Source: Heloderma charlesbogerti (lineage: Eukaryota > Chordata > Lepidosauria > Squamata > Helodermatidae). Taken from it: DNA of 64,000 nt. The stretch is from the NCBI GenBank assembly GCA_026122225.1, contig JANEZZ010002694.1:620001-684000 (forward strand). Direction: 5' to 3'. Shown piece by piece: positions 54,788-64,000 of this stretch. How positions within the stretch are numbered: the first letter of the stretch is position 1; each line of letters starts with the position of its first letter. The notes under the pieces are model-generated. The model was not told where the DNA came from. It made no database searches and was given only the letters and a program-made list of their open reading frames with translations. Both the position numbers and the translations under genes were made by a program.

Positions 54788-54940
54788 CTCCATGGCGATC
54801 TTTTTCTTTTGTTCTCCTGCACCTTCATTAGCTGAGATCCATGAGGTTCCTGACAGCAGTTGAAAGCAGTCTTTACACACGCGATTGTTGCGGCTGTTAT
54901 CAGCAAATATTTTAAACTCGGAGCATTTTGCACAGATAAC
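54788..54940 (-). CDS. FGD-family gene, exon (FYVE domain second half)
   Basis: 153 bp, 51 codons, phase 0. Acceptor tttag at 54941; donor gag|gtatat at 54787. It encodes VICAKCSEF and RVCKDCFQLL, giving four of the eight zinc-binding cysteines of the FYVE finger (residues 3, 6, 22, 25 of this exon). A Lys-rich linker to the PH domain follows. VICxKCSEF is characteristic of the FGD family's FYVE domain, which contacts phosphoinositides on endosomal or plasma membranes. It joins in frame with 60336-60458 and 47614-47754. Confidence 0.88.
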
Positions 54941-55469
54941 CTAAATCAAAAACATAGTACTTCATTCTTAAGTCATTACTGAAAACAAAATCCCCATATG
55001 ATTAGAACCACTTTAGTTTCTGTTTCTGAAAATAATAGTAATAATAAAGGATTTTCAGATCCTGTCTCCAAGACAAGATTACTTCCCTTCTGTTTCCCCC
55101 ACTTATTTAGCATTAAGGAATGGGGTTTTTTTTCTGTTCTATGTTATTTTCAAGATTCTAATTATAGAAATAAAGGCAAAATCACGCCTATATGGGTTTG
55201 CTTTTCTGTTCAGTGTTATAATGCACTTCTAATAAATATTTAATCCAGTGTAATTGAGATTTCCTGGAAGCTTATCCAAATATACGTTTAAAAGAGACCC
55301 ACTTATGAAAGGTTTCTTGGTGTCTTGGAAATATGATGTCTCCTTCGCATCATCTTGAGTTTAGCATCACACACACACACACACACACACACACTTCAGC
55401 CACAATTTGGTAATGCTAAACTTGACCCAATACGTTCATCAATATGTCTAGGTGTATTGATGACGTAGT
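54941..55469. other. Intronic sequence with a (ca)n tract
   Basis: CA microsatellite at about 55371-55395. Nothing else recognised. Confidence 0.5.
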
Positions 55470-55755
55470 GATGGCCACCAATTTGGATGGCTTTAAAAGG
55501 GGGTTACACAAATACATGGAGGAGAAGGCTATCAATGGCTAGCAGTCCTGATGGGTCTATGCTATCTCCAGTATCAGAGGCAGTCTGCCTATGTACTCCA
55601 GTTGCTGGGGAATATGGGTGGGAGGGTGCTGTTGCACTCATGTCCTGCTTGTGGGTTTTCTGCGGGCAGCTGGTTGGCCACTGTGTGAACAGAATGCTGG
55701 ACTAGATGGACCCTTGGTCTGATCCAGCATAGCTCTTCTTATGTTCCTATGTATT
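55470..55755 (+). mobile_element. CR1 LINE 3' end
   Basis: Starts around gatggccaccaatttggatg and ends cttggtctgatccagcatag then ttatgttcctat. This is the 3' UTR only, intronic. Confidence 0.85.
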
Positions 55756-56099
55756 TGCTTGATATTTTCTGGAATCAGTATAGGAGGAAGGGGGAAACCT
55801 CCGGTTTGATATGATCCACTGAGCCTTTCCGTCCAGCCCAGGGCCCCACTCCCATGCAAGAATTAGGCTTCTTAAAAGCCTCCACTGGTAACCCTTCCCA
55901 TATACTACGACCCAACCCCCACGCTGAAATTAGGCTTAGAAAAGGCCTTCCGCTGAAGACAATGGAAATCTTTTTTCAAGCTAGTTGCTGCGGGGGTGGG
56001 ATGCAGCTGCTCTCCCCAAATTGCCCCCTCCCCCATGCTGAAATTAGGTTTGGGAAAAACTTTGCATTGAAGCTAGTGGAAGGCACTTTCCAAGCCTAA

Positions 56100-56370
56100 C
56101 TGAAGCACTGGGGGGATGGTGCTGTCTGCGTGTATGAGTGTGTGTGCATGCGCCCATGAGCACGTCCCCATGAGTGTGCGTGAATGCACGTATGTGGGTG
56201 TAGGAGTGTATGTATGCATGTGTGCACATGTATGGGAGAGTGTGGGCTGGCCATGCCCATTACCAGCATTGGCACTACTCACTTTTGGCCCTGCCCACTG
56301 CTGGCATGTGGCCCCCAACGTATTGCCACCAAAGCAATGTGGCCCAGGGGCTGAAAATGATTCCCCAACC
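56100..56370. mobile_element. hAT-like element remnant, right part
   Basis: A G/T-rich stretch leads into ctggcatgtggcccccaac and ggggctgaaaatgattcccc, an end typical of the cagggg hAT families here. The left end is not identified. Confidence 0.45.
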
Positions 56371-56959
56371 GTGCAATAGTGCAACAATTGCCACAGAACG
56401 TTATTTTCTTCAAAGTAACACAAATTCAACAATGAGAGAGAAGGCGCGCACATATGCACTCACACACGGATCCACACCAGCAAACTGGTGGGTGAATAGC
56501 AAGCTATTCTTTCTTAGGGCTCTTCTAAACATTGACTCAAATCAGGACTGGCAGCATGGAACAGGAAATACTTCAAAGAGTTACTTCTGTTGTGGGTCTC
56601 TAAAGCCATCGATGCTGTAATGGCATGATGCTAATTGGACCACTCATTCAGAGTCTATTATGGATAGAGTAACAGTAGTCATGCTGACCATGACTTAACT
56701 AGCTCATATATTGAAAAGACTGAAAGCATCAGTTGAAACAACAATGGCCTTTCATGTCTAGGATATAAGTACCGCAACTAGGCCCAAACCATAATACTTG
56801 ATAAAATGGCAAATGAAAATCAATGCATCCAAAGTTAGAAAGTTGCTGCAGCATTCAGGGGAGAATTACATCACCGTTGGGAGGTACCTCAGTAATTTTG
56901 AAGTGTCTGGTGCAGGAAAGGTGTGAGCCACTGTAGTGAACATTCATTGCACCCCATAT
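56371..56959. other. Intronic sequence, nothing recognised
   Basis: No exon or repeat end recognised. Confidence 0.45.
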
Positions 56960-57058
56960 GAATGGGGGGGTATTCATAAGGATTGGAGAGGGGGAGCTGA
57001 GTGGGGACCCCGATCTCCCAAGTCCCAGTCCAGCACTCTAATCACTACATCGCTCAAA
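56960..57058 (-). mobile_element. MIR-type SINE head fragment
   Basis: The inverted tRNA-like head (cgatctcccaagtcccagtc, then ctctaatcactacat) matches 20012-20065. Confidence 0.6.
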
Positions 57059-57669
57059 GATAATTTTAGGTAGGAAAGAATCTGGCATATTGGCAGAATA
57101 CCACTTTCTCTTGTAAAAACTGCATGTGGATACTGGCACTAAGCATGCTTGTTCACTAGTAAATAAAGATCTATATATATTCAGAAGATATGGGTGCATG
57201 CAAAGCAGACTGGGTAAAGCTTCAACAGTCCTTGTGGATGACTTTCTAGAGATCTGCTGAGAGACATGCAGCATGCCGTTAACTAGGTGGTAATTGGATA
57301 GCTACAGGCCAAAGCAGCTCAGCGGATTTTAATTAAAGGGGTAGACAACGTACCATCTCTTAGGTGCAGAAGGTTAAGTGAGGATGCCCTTAACAGGTTT
57401 ACAGCTATTTGCAAGATCATTTGATTTAGCTCGCTATGTGAGGGCTTTCCATTTGGTAACCTCAGTTGTCTAGCCACATACTCTGGGGTGCTCTTCCCAG
57501 AAAGGTAGTTCCTAAGCCTCATTAGATCCACCAACCCTCTTCCATCACCATTGCTCTTGCACTGACCTTTGCTACTCCTAGGCACTGCCAGCATCTCATA
57601 CATGGTTGCTACAATTTTTTAGGATACAGCCAAAAGATATCCACTTTGGGGGATCATTTGGAGGAGGGA
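57059..57669. other. Intronic sequence, nothing recognised
   Basis: A minus ORF at 57319-57603 has no known domain. Confidence 0.4.
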
Positions 57670-57674
57670 CAACA

Positions 57675-57885
57675 ACTCAGGATCTGAGCACATGCTTTGC
57701 CTGCAAAAGGTCCTGGATTCAATCCCTGGTCTGCCCAGTTAAAAGACCAGGTAGCAGGTGTGGGGAAAGACTTCATCTTCCTGAGTACCTGCCAGTCAGA
57801 GCACAAAGTACTGGCCTAGATGGACAAACAGTCTGGCCTGGCAGAACAGAACTTCCTATATGCCTATCCACTCTGAGCAATGCCT
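57675..57885 (+). mobile_element. tRNA-Ala-derived SINE
   Basis: The head resembles tRNA-Ala: gagcacatgctttgcctgca (anticodon arm) then a B-box-like gattcaatccc. A body with gcctagatggacaaacagtc and the tail gaacttcctatatgcc follow. It is a SINE, not a functional tRNA: the acceptor stem does not pair. Confidence 0.75.
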
Positions 57886-57896
57886 TTACCTGATTT

Positions 57897-57987
57897 AAGA
57901 AGCAATCCTATACATGTTTAGACCAAAAAAAAGTTCTACAATAATTGTGGGACTTTTCTGTGTAAACATGCATAGGATTGCACCCTT
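57897..57987. mobile_element. MITE, Harbinger-like TIR family
   Basis: Ends gcaatcctatacatgttta and its inverse (acatgcataggattgcaccc) with TAA/TTA flanks. About 90 bp, same family as 5363-5506 and 61353-61474. Confidence 0.75.
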
Positions 57988-58198
57988 AGATAAGTATTTT
58001 GAACTTCCTCGTTTGCAATGGGACTTCCTCCTTTCCTCAACCCCTGCATCCCCCCATGACCTTCTCTTTGAAGCAGATTTAGGGGCTGCAGGGAGAGGGG
58101 AAATCCATTCCACCAGCAGTTTCCCTTCCACTAGTGGAACGATAACATTGGATCCAAGCCAACATTGATATTAAGATTCATCAGACAGATAGCAACAT

Positions 58199-58262
58199 TC
58201 TGTGTGTGTGTGTGTGTATGTGTGTGTGTGTGTGTGTGTGTATGTGGGTGTGTGTGTGGTGT
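58199..58262. repeat. Microsatellite (tg)n
   Basis: Interrupted TG run. Confidence 0.9.
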
Positions 58263-59173
58263 GTGTTATTCTTCCATGCAGCTCACCATCAAGGAAGAAC
58301 AACATACAAACGTTTTGCTTGGTAATTTTTGGTGCTCCTGAGGATAAATAGTTTGTAAATACTTTAAGTCAGTAGTTTTTTATTTCTAGTTCACAGGCCA
58401 TAAAAAACCCAATTCTTGTAAATACAAGAAAAGCTATATATTGATCTCTTTCATTAAGTAAGTCTTGAAGAAGGAAGACAAACATTTATCATCTTTTGTT
58501 TTTTTGAAGCATGCATGTTTCCAGAACAGGTAACAAAAAAACAGTGCAAAGTCTGCAAGCCTGCAAGTTTGGCTGCGATTGAAACTGACAAAGATTTTGA
58601 AACATGGCTGAAATAGACAAGGAAACTATAGGTATTTCAGGCACTGTGGATTGCAGAGCTTTCCATTTTCACCCCATCAACAGGCCTGCCCGCCCCGCAT
58701 CCCATAATCTGCTACATGGGGATTGAATGCTCTATGATACCCTATCTGAAGGTTCTTCTGTGAAATCAGGAGTACGAGGATATGAATTCATTGTGGCATA
58801 CATTTCATCTTATGTTGTTGTTTTTTAATGATTTTCAGTTTCATGGCATTCTTTGTGAAGAATGTGTTACATCAAACTTCATAAGATTGCGAAATCCACT
58901 TCTCAAGAATGCACCTACTCAAGAAGGAAAGACATACCAACCCAGACAGATATTGTGAAACATTTCCTGGCTACACACTTCCATAGCCGTCTGGACGCAT
59001 GCAAGCCTTCATGAAGCTTAGACCCTGTTTGTGTCTTACTGCCAAATGCCTGCAGTATTGCACCACATCCTTTTTGACTCAGCCTTTTGAACTTGTTTTG
59101 TTTATTAAATATTGTTTGTTTATTTAAATAATGTATATCCTGACTTTCAGAATACAAATGCTTCTAAAGGCAC
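58263..59173. other. Intronic sequence, nothing recognised
   Basis: A/T-rich. Confidence 0.45.
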
Positions 59174-59561
59174 TATGTAAATCCTGTAAGATTAACACCA
59201 CCAGACCATGCAACTAATGTTGAATGAATATAAACATTCATGTAAACCAGGGGTGCACAACCTTTTCAGCCCTGAGGGCCACATGTGCTGCTGGCTCAGG
59301 GGTCACATACGCATACACACAGAGACATAAGCACACACTCACATATCCCAGCAATCCGGATACGGATCACTCTTTCCTCGCTGCTAGCAGCCATGGAAAA
59401 AGGGTAAGTTCTATGAAGATATCTGGGGAAGGAAGTGGAAGGAACAGAGGTGGGATTTGGAGGTGGTGGTGGGCACCCACAGGGGGCTGTTGGTTGTGCA
59501 CCCTTAATGTAAATGCTGTTAAATTAATATTACCAAACTATTCAATTGATGTTAGATGTAT
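59174..59561. repeat. Tandem ~66-bp duplication, second copy split by a hAT element
   Basis: Copy 1 (59174-59239) begins atgtaaatcctgtaagatta. Copy 2 begins atgtaaac at 59240, is interrupted by 59248-59506, and resumes atgtaaatgctgttaaatta to 59561. They are about 70% identical. Confidence 0.7.
59248..59506 (+). mobile_element. Non-autonomous hAT element, 259 bp
   Basis: Ends caggggtgcacaacc and ggttgtgcaccctta are inverted. The target duplication atgtaaac/atgtaaat matches 7 of 8. Similar left end at 11420. Confidence 0.8.
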
Positions 59562-60335
59562 TGATAATTTCAGGTTTACTGATGGAATTTGAAGAAAACC
59601 AAACACGGCATAGAAATACCTATCTAATCTAACAAGAGAACGTGCAGGTCCCATTGGCCTTCTTTGAATTTTCTGGGCTCAGGAGACTAATATAAATATC
59701 CTTAACAACAAAGTTATCTGAAATATTGGGGATTGATTATCAATGAAGGATGTGTCTGAGAGTAGTTCCTATCAGATGAGAAAAATAACCTTTTAATCTT
59801 TCAATATATTTTAATGTTTGGAGGTTTCATATTAAACCAAGTAAATCATTGGCAAAATGACTGTTATACCAGAAAAAATGAAGACAAATAAATCCTACTG
59901 AAAACAATGGGCTTTGGATTAAAATTCCACCAATTTCAATGGAACTTATTTCCAAGTGTGTTCATTTAAAATATATAATGTATGAATACCAGAAGGAGAT
60001 TTTTCTGATTCAAAGGTATGTGAGAATTATACAGCTCCATATATATATTTTATTCTTTTATCCTAATTTCCCCATTGTTAATTAACATGACAGACAGAAG
60101 GTAAACTGTGGACAGTAGATAAATCTACTCACATGCATATCGAGCCCTTATCTATGTACTTATGTAGACAGCCCTGAGAATTTTTACTGATGGGCAATAT
60201 AAAAATATCTATAATAAATAATAATACATCAAAGGTTATACCCCTTTCTTGACAGAATTTTGTAGCAAAAACCCAGCTTGTTCCAAAAGAACAACATTGT
60301 ATCACAAAACAATGAATTTTTACTCCAGTACTCAC
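59562..60335. other. Intronic sequence, nothing recognised
   Basis: A/T-rich. Bases near 59890-59960 weakly resemble the aagtaagtccc TIR family. Confidence 0.45.
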
Positions 60336-60458
60336 TGCTCCACATTGCTTGCAGTGGTGCCGTCTTTTTGTAATGGAGTTAAAGCTTTCACTGCAACTTT
60401 TGCAAGCTTGTTTCTCCTTTTCTCTCTTCGATTTGGAAGATTTTCTGCAGCATTCAGG
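60336..60458 (-). CDS. FGD-family gene, exon (FYVE domain first half)
   Basis: 123 bp, 41 codons, phase 0. The acceptor is a pyrimidine-rich tract ending ccattccag at 60459; the donor gca|gtgagt is at 60335. It encodes a Lys/Arg-rich lead, then ACKSCSESFNSITKRRHHC and KQCGA. This supplies the first four zinc-binding cysteines (19, 22, 36, 39) and the RRHHC basic motif that binds phosphatidylinositol 3-phosphate in FYVE domains. The SFNSITKRRHHCK wording is typical of FGD2/FGD3-type FYVE fingers. Earlier exons (DH, first PH) are not in the window. Confidence 0.88.
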
Positions 60459-61352
60459 CTGGAATGGAAAATAAAATTAAATTGAAGTTAAACAATGTTA
60501 CAGAAAGAAGTAAAGGGCAGTTTTAACTCTTCTATTTAAAAAGGGGGACTAGTGCCTGTAAGGCAGACATTTAGCAGTCAAATAGTAAAGATGCATTACA
60601 TTTGCAAGATATACTTTGATCCAAGCTCTGCCCGTAGTCTTTGGCTGATAAAACTGCCTTAGCCAAATGACCCCTGACATTTGGAAGGGTGGCTGGAGCA
60701 GCTATTAGACAGCCTCTAACAATGGTTGAATTTGCTAAAACACCACTTAGTAACAATTATAGATTTTCTTTAAAGTCTATTTACATGCTGAAGGTCTCTC
60801 TACCCTTCCTGATATGTGAGCTGCCTTCTCCCTCAGATGATACTTCCTGCTGCACTAGCAAGAGGTGGAATATATGCAAGAGAAGGATGGTGCTTCCTGC
60901 AAGTCTTTCAGTGTCTGTAATTGGCGTGAGACTTCTTTGTATGAAGAATTTGAGACAGTATTCGAAGTGTGGTGCAGGGCTCCCTAGTGAGGTACCGATA
61001 GTTGTCAGGAGAAACAGAAGTATCTCCTTGCCCCTCCATGTCCCGACTGCATTCATCACCATAAGTTACTCTTCAGGAGACTCAAACTGTAGCTTGTTCC
61101 ATTAATGCAGTTTGAAAATCTTTGCTTCAGGAACAGTGACAGGAGATACCAGTCAGTGTGGGAGCTGTGAAGATTTCAATTGTTTAACAGTATCAGTTAC
61201 TAGCAAAGCAGCAAATGGCAACACCACGCAGAATCAAACATTTGTCCCATTTCAGGGAAGTTGTTTAATTTATATTAACATTCCTTTCTTGCCCCAAAGG
61301 AAGTACAGATATGACTTGCAATTAAACTGAATGGAGTGCGTTACAGAGTTGC
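60459..61352. other. Intronic sequence, nothing recognised
   Basis: The upstream neighbour of the first FYVE exon. No further FGD exon found. Confidence 0.45.
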
Positions 61353-61474
61353 TAAGGGCACAATTCTATTCCAGTTTAGACAGAAAAAAGTCCTACGACT
61401 CTTAGCATTCCTCAGCCAGCTGCGAGTTATAGGACTTTTTTCTGTCTGAACAAGCATAGGATTGCACCCTAAGG
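61353..61474. mobile_element. MITE, Harbinger-like TIR family, TAA target
   Basis: gggcacaattctattccagt pairs with the inverse end gcataggattgcaccc; long inner arms (gacagaaaaaagtccta / aggacttttttctgtc) also pair. Flanked by TAA on both sides. Confidence 0.8.
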
Positions 61475-62419
61475 CTCTTACATACATGCCCTTGCTGCTT
61501 TCATGACAGGCCATGCACTCAGAGACCATTTCAGCATGGCACTTGGTGTAAAGAAGCACCGAATTATTATAGCAACTAACAGTTACAAGTAGGTCTTAAT
61601 GACATTTCTTTCAGGTGTATACCAAAGCTTTGGAAAGAAATCTAATTAAAAAGCCCCACATCCCAACCAACATTGTGTTGTTAGAGGATGTGGGACCAGC
61701 CATACAGACCACAGCTCTGCCACTAATTTGCACCTTTGCTCTGTCACTGGGACTTGGTTCAGCCCTAGCACTGTATCAGCTGCCATTGGTGCTTCCAACA
61801 GGCTGTGTTCTGTTAGGTGCAGCATCCTCTGCAGAAGTTCATAACAGCCCTGCAAAAAGCAAGGGGTGAAATGCCTGGCCGGCTCCAGCCTTGAGCACAT
61901 GTCCTCAGAAGCTAGTTTGACTTTTCCCAGAATCATTTCAGTAGAAGGGCAGTTCCCATTCATCCTCAAAAGGAATCCTGTTGCAGCCAGTGAGAGTGCA
62001 CTGAAATGTATTTAACTCGTATCTGTTTAACCCCATATAATGCTATAGGCTTTGGAATATATTTGGAGTTTACATTTTAGGGAGTGATTGTATGGTGTCA
62101 AGAATTCAGCACATAAAAACTTAGGGAAGACATGGTCATTCACCACAGAGGGAAAGTTAACCTGCAAATGCAAGAGCAACAACAGTGTCTCTGGGTGCTT
62201 CCAGACAGGCAGCTCTTAGCGCTACCAATCAAAAGACATTGTGCAGCTTTTCCTCCTTAATGGATTTTTTTGTGGAAAGAAAAAAAGATGGAAGAAGAGG
62301 TGGGCAAACATGGGAGGGAATTGGAAGATGATGTCATCTGGACCCCCAATAAAATTCTGTGAATGACATAGGCCCATTGCACAATAAAAGCCTCAGGTGG
62401 AAGCACCCTCTGTCTTTCG
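61475..62419. other. No recognisable feature
   Basis: Short ORFs only. No exon or repeat end recognised. Confidence 0.45.
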
Positions 62420-62755
62420 GCCTGGTTCGCATGACAAGAGGTGGCTTGTTAACCATCCCCACATATGCTGGACGTGTGCTGGCTGATTTTTCTAATTACC
62501 CTCAGCAGATACAGGCTGCTTGACACCCAAACCTGGCAAGGGAGACTGGGGTGGTTAACAAACAAACAAAAGGGGTGGTCTGTTGTAGGGTTTCTGCGTG
62601 GTTTGTCATCCACCCCAGTCACCCATTCTTGCTGGATTTGGATGGCACGACAACCTGCACCTGGTGAGGTTAATTAGGGAAATCAGCTGGCATGGGCAGG
62701 GGTGGTTAACAGGCCAACATGGTTTATTAACAACTCTTGCGTCACGTGAACCCAG
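62420..62755. repeat. Foldback-type dispersed repeat
   Basis: Starts ggcctggttcgcatgacaag and ends gcgtcacgtgaacccag, loosely inverted. Inner words gctggctgatttttctaatt and attagggaaatcagctggca are inverted, so arms extend through the element. Related to 43185-43520. Confidence 0.6.
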
Positions 62756-64000
62756 TCTTTGGGTTAAAAAATAGTTGACTGGCATTTACAAACGTATTTT
62801 GCATTCTTTACATTTTTTAATGTAAGCAAAAGGGTATAGCTTTCCTAATAATACTAATGGTATCTCAATGTGCTAAGTATTTCTTTAGCAAGCTGGACAG
62901 AATTAAGAAGGCTGCTTCTAGTTTGTTGACTATTATCACCACCAAGTGGTTTAGTTGCATAAGTTGTAAGCAAAAGGACTGTACTAAGGTACAAGGTTTT
63001 AGATGGCACAATTCACAGATGCCAGTTGACCATTTGCTTGGCAAACACAAGGTAAAATAAAGGACAACAATGATATATTCACACAGTCATGTGGAAACAT
63101 CTCTATTTATTATATGAGCTTTAAACGGCATTACTTTCAGGAGAAAGGCTGTTTACCTTTCTACTAAAAGCAAAAGCCACCGGCAAAATCTGTCATAAGC
63201 AAATAACATAGGGTTTTTTGCTTTTAAGAAATGAAGATTTAAAAAGGTCATGCAACTGAGATTAAGAGCAACTTTTATATATAACACAAAATTTAAAAAG
63301 TGGCTGCTTTAGTTAAAGTTAATATTATTTATACTTCAAAAAACCTGAGATGTTTATAATATTTTAAATTAAAAATGTACTCTCAACAATATTATAGCAA
63401 AAGGGCCAGAACAACGTGCAAAAGTTTTCCATGGCATTTACGCATCTTATCTTCTCACACACCAGCGCAAGGAGCTGAGCAAAGGCTAGAAGTGCTGATG
63501 GCCAAAAGCCTAGACCAGCTGCCATGAAACAACGGCTGGGACTGCTGAGATTTTTTGGAGTAGTTGCAGCAAGTCCAGGCCAGAACATAACCTGCCCTGT
63601 TCATGCAGCTCTTATGACTGTGCCAGGCAGTTACAGCAGCATCTCCAATTGCTGAAAGACAGCTGGATCACACCAATTCCCATCCCAGATTTGCCCAGGG
63701 TTTGTTCAGTGGACTGAGAAATAGCTCAGCACTGCATAAAACTACACAGTGTAACAGTATTGCATACTGGGGTGGGGGAAGCTTAGCAGCACGACCTCCT
63801 GCTTCCAAATCTCCTAGGAAATTATCCTGGCTACAACTGCAGATAACCTGCCACACATCTTTTTTCCTTGAGTCCTCTGGGTATGTTTTATTAAAAATAT
63901 GTCTTGACCTATAAGAATCTCTAGAGAGGAAGCTTGTCTACTGTAGTCCTCAGCTAGAGAATACTACAGTGTGAATGATATGTGGTGGTCTAAATTGTAA
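62756..64000. other. No recognisable feature to the window edge
   Basis: A/T-rich. No FGD exon, RNA gene or repeat recognised. Confidence 0.45.

Noticed and set aside
57675..57885. tRNA-Ala gene
   Set aside because: Only anticodon-arm and B-box-like parts are kept; the acceptor stem does not pair and a SINE body and tail follow.
60781..61062. 93-codon minus ORF upstream of the FYVE exon as an extra FGD exon
   Set aside because: No similarity to DH or PH motifs and no fitting splice sites.

Overview
This is a stretch of a large vertebrate nuclear genome, almost certainly a squamate reptile (lizard or snake). The evidence is the repeat mix: three long BovB (RTE) LINEs, CR1 and L2-like LINE fragments, MIR-type and tRNA-Ala-type SINEs, many short hAT- and Harbinger-like non-autonomous DNA elements, a Tc1 transposon and a Gypsy element. 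There are no bacterial-style operons, rRNA genes, functional tRNA genes or CRISPR arrays.

One host gene is visible. Four phase-0 exons on the minus strand (60336-60458, 54788-54940, 47614-47754, 42642-42866) encode a split FYVE zinc finger followed by a C-terminal PH domain and a stop codon. This is the 3' end of an FGD-family (FYVE, RhoGEF and PH domain) Cdc42 exchange-factor gene. A roughly 1 kb 3' UTR runs to a polyadenylation signal near 41625. The DH and first PH exons lie beyond the right edge. Every repeat between 42.9 and 60.3 kb is therefore intronic.

Layout, left to right. 1-441: tail of a hairpin-rich hAT-like element. 443-2836: broken Gypsy retrotransposon. 3.7-13.7 kb: old L2, hAT, CR1 and small inverted-repeat elements. 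13.7-16.9 kb: BovB copy with an intact 1047-codon ORF. 17.8-21.4 kb: CR1, SINE, microsatellite and hAT. 21.4-24.4 kb: minus-strand BovB, rearranged at its 5' part. 25-31.3 kb: dispersed repeats and an L2-like fragment split by a hAT element. 31.3-34.7 kb: third BovB, frameshifted. 35-38.4 kb: foldback and hAT-like elements. 38.5-40.7 kb: full-length Tc1-like transposon split by a Gypsy solo LTR. 40.8-41.0 kb: CR1 end. 41.6-60.5 kb: the FGD-type gene, with a 1.6 kb hAT carrying a pyrimidine tract and a 3.3 kb hAT split by an L2-like LINE in its introns. 60.5-64 kb: mostly unassigned sequence.

No new defence, biosynthetic or regulatory system was found. The less ordinary items are a hairpin-array element family with one covarying stem pair between two copies, a possibly autonomous BovB copy, several nested insertions dated by target duplications, and rearranged BovB 5' ends.
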